From: Spongilla lacustris
Taxonomy: Eukaryota > Porifera > Demospongiae > Spongillida > Spongillidae
Length of the DNA stretch: 64,000 nucleotides
Reading direction: 5' to 3'
Assembly: GCA_949361645.1 (NCBI GenBank)
Contig: OX442426.1
Location: forward strand, 2,538,673 to 2,602,672
The notes below the pieces were generated by a model. That model was not told where the DNA came from. It saw nothing but the letters and a program-made list of their open reading frames with translations, and did no database searches. The first letter of the stretch is position 1. Each line of letters starts with the position of its first letter. Below, piece after piece: positions 60,001 through 64,000 of this stretch. The position numbers and the translations under genes were made by a program.

Positions 60001-63000
60001 GGTCAAAACAATAAGTAATGACAACTAGTAGTGGTTTTGCATAGCCGGCGGAGCGTAGCTGAACTGACTGAAAGTGTAGGGAGCTGTGATGGCAATAGTT
60101 GTTTGTCCCCTTTGCGTTTTGTGCCAATCAGATGGCAAAACACGCAAGGTCGGCCATCCTAACAATGTTATCAAGAGGCAAAGAACTAATAATAGCAGCA
60201 AGCATGGTGTATGATGTCACATGTTATTTACTTTGTGTTATTAAATTTTTGAGTCATTCTTTTTTTTCTGCCTGACCTACTGACCCTAGTTCATTTTAAG
60301 TTTGCCCAAGAAACAATTTATGAATGGCCTTACATCTTTGTAAAGATGTTTAATTTTAACCCCTATTCACCTGATTCTTGTTCTGAATAACAGGACATGG
60401 TTTGCCAGTATAAGGGAAAGGTAGATTTTCACTTGATATATCTCTAGATTACATGATCATGTAAATGATCATGTGAATTGTCTATTGGTTATTTAGTGTA
60501 GTAGTTTTTATGATAACCATTGCATGTGGATCAATATTCTATCATTGTTTTGATATGCAACATGAATGTAATGATTGCTACACTCCATAACCAATAGACA
60601 ACTATTAATGGATTCATGTTATCTAGAGATGTACATGTATCAAGTGAATATCTACTTGTCCATTATACTGGCAAACCATGTCCTGTATACATGACTAAAA
60701 TCAGGTTAAATAGGAGTTAAATTGTGTTATCCCTAAGAATTGCATGTATAATGTTACACAAACATTATTAGAAGCTTCAATTTTTTCCTTGTTTGATTTT
60801 TACAGTTACTTCCACCTGGAAGTGTGACAGTAATAAATGAGAAAACCAGAATATGGAGTCCCCAAAATAATTTATCTGAAGAACCAGTACCATGGGTATG
60901 TGCAATTTCAGTTGCATTTCTATTGTCAAATTAAAAACCTTCACCTCATGTTATCAAAATATCTTCATCAGTAGAACATTTGTGGGCAACTTCTGTAATG
61001 AAACGAATGTATCACATACGTATTTAATAATAAATGTTTTCATATAGCAAAATATTTGGCTATGTTATGAATTAAAAATTAGGACATATTCTTGTACCTG
61101 CATATTTTAAGTTGTATGAACAAATTGTTGAAGTGTATTTACAGTTTTAAATTGTGAATGAAAATGCACAACTAGTGTCAAATGGTGGTGAAATTCCAGA
61201 GGGGATATGCATGTACGTATAGTGTTGCTGCACTGGTGTGTTTGCCTGTCTGTTATTTACCACCTAAGTGTAGCTATTAGGGAATTTGAATTCATTTGCA
61301 AATGCATGTATGAACTGTGCAATACTATTCAAAATTTGCAAATCAATTTTATAAATTGTTAGGCAAACTCTTAATTCAAAATTTAGACATATCTGCAATT
61401 ATCCCCAACATTTTTAGATTCATCCAGACCTTCAAAAGCATAGCGGCACAATGATTGTGAGTCAGGTTTTTTTATTCAAACACTTACATGCACTTTAATT
61501 ATATACGACAGCCTGAATGGGCTCCAGTTCAGAAATGGGATGGAAAAATTGTATACATAAATCTGAGTAAGTTAGAGCACAATTTAAAAGTTAAATCTTA
61601 TAATAATTCTGTGATTATTTTCCCAACAGAGACTGAGCGAAAGATTGAAGAAGATCCAAGAGCTATCTATAAACGATACCTTGATGCCCTCAAAGAAGGA
61701 AGTGTTTCTGCTTATCTTCTTAAAATTCTAATAGTTGGAGCAGCAGGGGTAGGGAAGACTCATCTCTTACATTTACTGTTCAACGAAGAGCCACCTAAGG
61801 TAAGACATAGTACTGACTTGATGGAGAGGCCTGTGCAGACAATCTTAACCGCACTCAAAGACAACACTGCTTTTAAGAAGATAACGGATGAAGACCTTTT
61901 TGAACTTCTTGGACATTCTGTAAATGATAGTTTGAAACAGAAAGCTGATTCGTCATTACATACACACTCTTTTCAGCAATCGCCTGAAATGGCAACATAC
62001 ACTTCTGTCAATGTGTCAGTATGTCCGGAAATTGTAGCAGAAAAGAACATGGAAACAGAAAGAGGCACAGATGACAATGAGGTTACTCCTATATCTGAAG
62101 TGGAAGAAAGTCTGATAGAACCGTTATCAAAGTATAAGGATGCTGATCCACTTGGTAGTATTGATTGGGTATACATTGTTGACTCTGGGGGACAACCACA
62201 GTTTCATCAGCTTCTACCAGCATTTATGCAGCACACCAATCTCAACATATTTGTTTTAAGGCTATGTGACAAGCTCAGTGACTGTCCTCGAGTAACATAC
62301 TATGATGAGGGTGGCAAATGTAACTATTCAACTACCTCAGTTCTGTCCAACAAGGAGATTCTTCAATCTTGTGCTCAAGCAACACAAACAATAGATACAG
62401 ATTGTAACTCAAGGCTAATTATAGTGGGTACGCATCGAGACCAAGAACATCTCTGTGCTGATGAGACAAGACAGCATAAAAACATGCTGTTACATGAGTT
62501 ACTTTTACCATCAATGAAAAACTACGTTATGCGAAACAGCAGCGCTATTGATACTGATATTATGTTTTCATTAAATACAAAGGAACCGGATGCAACAGAT
62601 GTTGAGGTCACTAAAGATCTGAGAAATACAATTCTTTCAATGAAGACTAGAATGAAGCCTCAACATATTCCTATAAAATGGCTCATATTCCATCAAGAAT
62701 TACAGTCTCTATCAAAAAAGAATAACACTGACCAACTAAATTTAGATCAGTGTGATCAGGTTGCCAAAAGACTACATATGAAACAGGACACTAAAGCAGC
62801 TCTCATGTTTTTCTCTTATTTAAATGTCATATTATATTATCCAGAGGTCCTCCCTGATGTGATTTTCGTAAACCCTATGTCGCTTATTAATATTGTCACA
62901 TGTATTATAAAATACATTGTATATGGCACAGGTTGCTCACAAATCAATGATCCAGTGTTAGATAAAGCTCGCTGTGAAGGAATGATATCCCTCAAACTGC

Positions 63001-63986
63001 TTGAATGGATGAGACTAGATGTGCCACAAGTGTACAAATCATCAATTAAGGAAGACAAATTGCTTGAACTTCTCTTACATCTTCGAATTGTATGTAAAAG
63101 TGGTGGTGATTATTATTTTATGCCGTCACTCCTAACAGGAATGGATCCTAATGATATTGAAAACTTGTTGTCTAAACATCCTGACTCTGTTGCACCATGT
63201 GCAGTCTATTATGAAAACAGATGGCTGGAATGTGGAACATTTGGATTTCTTATTACATCATTACTTTCTTCAGAAGAATGGAACCTTGCATTAGAAGATG
63301 GTTCAAAACTTTCATGTGTTCATTCAAATATAATCAAGATGTGTTATGATCCATGCAGCATAGTCACATTTGTGGATTTTGTGAGCCATATAGAAATTCA
63401 TGTCAAGGCAGATTGTACATCAGCATGTCGAGATATATGCCCTAAAATAATGTTGTCTGTATTCAATGCATTCAACAAAGCGAAACCTTTATTTACGTTC
63501 ATTTGTCCATGCCAAAAGTTTCAAAGACATGTTGCCAGATTCAACTCTGATGCACTAAAAAGAAAATCTATATATTGTTCCAGAGATCCCTGTAATGCAT
63601 TTTCACTGTCAGAACTAGGTGTGGAACCACTAGTGTGGAATATAAGTGAGTTGCTATTACATACTGGAGGTGCATGTAACGAATTCATTTGCATTCTAAC
63701 TCTATCTCTTTGCATACAGTGCCAAAACGTGTACTGGAATTAAACTACGATGAGATTGTTTGTGCAATTCAAGAATCTGATTTGCTGGCCAACAGATTAT
63801 ATTCTCGCAAAATAATTGAACGAGATTTAAAAGATAGAGTCTGTAATACTACTGATGTCAAGGATAAGAACAGAATCCTGCTGGATGCAGTGTGTGCACA
63901 TTTATCCAGCAACCCACAGGACTATGCAATGTTCAGAAAATGTGCCCTTCAAACACATCCCTTATTGGAGTACCTTTTACCATCAG
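56619..63986 (+). CDS. Ankyrin-Roc-COR protein with CARD-like domain (3' end outside window)
   Basis: Exons with compatible phases: 56619-56666 (MATEESAEHRVTQDDE), 58837-59859, 60806-60895, 61418-61456, 61512-63645 and 63720-63986, then a GTAAGA donor near the edge. Exon 2 gives about ten ankyrin units (LLHNACE, VKYLVE, PLHIAARYGHLDIVVYLIE). Exon 5 has a P-loop GAAGVGKTHLL (about residue 476), switch-II DSGGQPQF (624) and a base-recognition VGTHRD (707), a Roc-like GTPase. A COR-like region follows (KWLIFHQELQ ... FFSYLNVILYYPEVLP). Exon 6 encodes LNYDEIVCAIQESDLLANRL and YAMFRKCALQTHPLLEYLL, spaced like a CARD or related death-fold domain. Roco proteins are GTP-dependent signalling scaffolds; a death fold implies caspase- or kinase-type partners. 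About 140 residues, much of it low in hydrophobics, separate P-loop and switch II, longer than in LRRK-type Roc. An additional exon in intron 1 cannot be excluded. Confidence 0.85.
56740..57030. repeat. Inverted and tandem copies of a CGCTCTTGCGAGG motif in intron 1
   Basis: CTCGCAAGAGCGAAAAGTCA at about 56746 is reverse-complementary to CTTGCGAGGTGTGACTTTT units that occur twice in tandem at about 56980-57025, with a partial third. A related GAGCGAGGTGTGAAAAGTC occurs at about 53628. This suggests a small dispersed inverted-repeat element. A G33 run (57055-57087) follows. Confidence 0.6.
57480..58052 (-). pseudogene. ZBED-type hAT transposase N-terminal fragment in intron 1
   Basis: The minus-strand frame 58052-57744 carries a BED finger: SSVWRHFGL, CRSCRKSVQAK, then NLFQHLREYHP with the C-x2-C and H-x5-H pattern. 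A one-base shift leads to CFVNSAIAVAYYLAKDAVPS and PGFRHFVQKSNPRYDLPSR, the block following the BED finger in ZBED1/ZBED4-like hAT transposases. The catalytic core is absent beyond about 57520. The piece lies antisense in the first intron of the ankyrin-Roco gene. It could be a dead fragment or an exapted BED exon. Confidence 0.75.
58743..58787. repeat. Short hairpin just upstream of ankyrin exon
   Basis: TTGCCACCTTGATGGCCTA and, after seven bases, TAGGCCACCAAAGTGGCAA can pair over 17 of 19 positions. It ends 49 bases before the acceptor of the large ankyrin exon. Role unknown. Confidence 0.6.
60356..60720. mobile_element. MITE with long TIRs flanked by TTAA, in ankyrin-Roco intron 2
   Basis: Arms at about 60360-60490 and 60590-60716 are inverted copies: AGGACATGGTTTGCCAGTAT on the left matches ATACTGGCAAACCATGTCCT on the right, and AACCAATAGACAA pairs near the centre. 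Directly outside are TTAA at 60356-60359 and TTAA at 60717-60720. The left end begins CCCCTATT. TTAA duplication plus a CCC start is the piggyBac pattern. It is non-coding and wholly intronic. Confidence 0.72.
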
Positions 63987-64000
63987 GTAAGACTATAAAT

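Noticed and set aside
61797..61806. Splice donor GGTAAGACA inside the GTPase exon
   Set aside because: The frame stays open and meaningful across it (switch-I-like segment follows), so reading through is the simpler model.

Overview
The window is nuclear DNA from an animal. It has spliced genes with GT-AG introns, a conserved Groucho/TLE corepressor, a MINDY deubiquitinase, an ankyrin-Roc-COR receptor-like gene, heavy TG, poly-G and poly-C simple repeats, and a dense mix of animal-type transposon relics (hAT/ZMYM-like, Tigger, Ty3/Gypsy, a ULP1/PHD-carrying DNA transposon, MITEs). The gene content fits an early-branching invertebrate such as a sponge or cnidarian. That placement is inference, because no rRNA or mitochondrial marker is present.

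Layout. 1-0.9 kb: 5' end of a MINDY-1/2-like deubiquitinase on the minus strand, cut by the window edge. 0.9-7.3 kb: no recognised gene; several minisatellites, including one 23-bp minisatellite present as two arrays in opposite orientation. 7.4-22.3 kb: a complete Groucho/TLE gene on the plus strand. I resolve 22 exons, all in phase, giving 708 residues (Q domain, GP, CcN, SP, WD40). Its introns are packed with TG, CCCT and CCCCT repeats. 22.8-24.1 kb: a TIR element with 7-bp target duplications. 25.5-25.9 kb: a broken duplicate of Groucho exon 18 and its flanking introns. 26.3-27.3 kb: an intronless five-pass membrane protein. 27.5-34 kb: inverted retroelement fragments, a hAT-like MITE and a 1.3-kb palindromic mariner-type foldback element.

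34-54 kb is a transposon graveyard, mostly on the minus strand. It holds a RING-finger ORF between 19-bp direct repeats, a TNP2-like transposase relic, a Gypsy pol relic with integrase upstream of reverse transcriptase, a small spliced gene candidate, two ZMYM/hAT-like relics, a Tigger fragment, and a 5-kb element encoding a helical N-terminal module, a zinc finger, a transposase-like core, a ULP1 protease and a PHD finger. That element is bracketed by arrays rich in GATTTC. A third such array lies just upstream of the start codon of the last gene.

56.6-64 kb: a plus-strand gene running off the right edge. It encodes about ten ankyrin repeats, a Roc-like GTPase with a long insertion, a COR-like region and a C-terminal death-fold (CARD-like) domain. 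The architecture suggests a signalling or innate-immune scaffold. Its introns host a BED-finger hAT fragment and a TTAA-flanked MITE.

The three well-supported cellular genes (MINDY, Groucho, ankyrin-Roco) act in unrelated processes: ubiquitin editing, transcriptional repression and signalling. There is no operon logic. The strongest candidates for something undescribed are the ULP1/PHD transposon with its repeat arrays and the ankyrin-Roc-COR-CARD gene.
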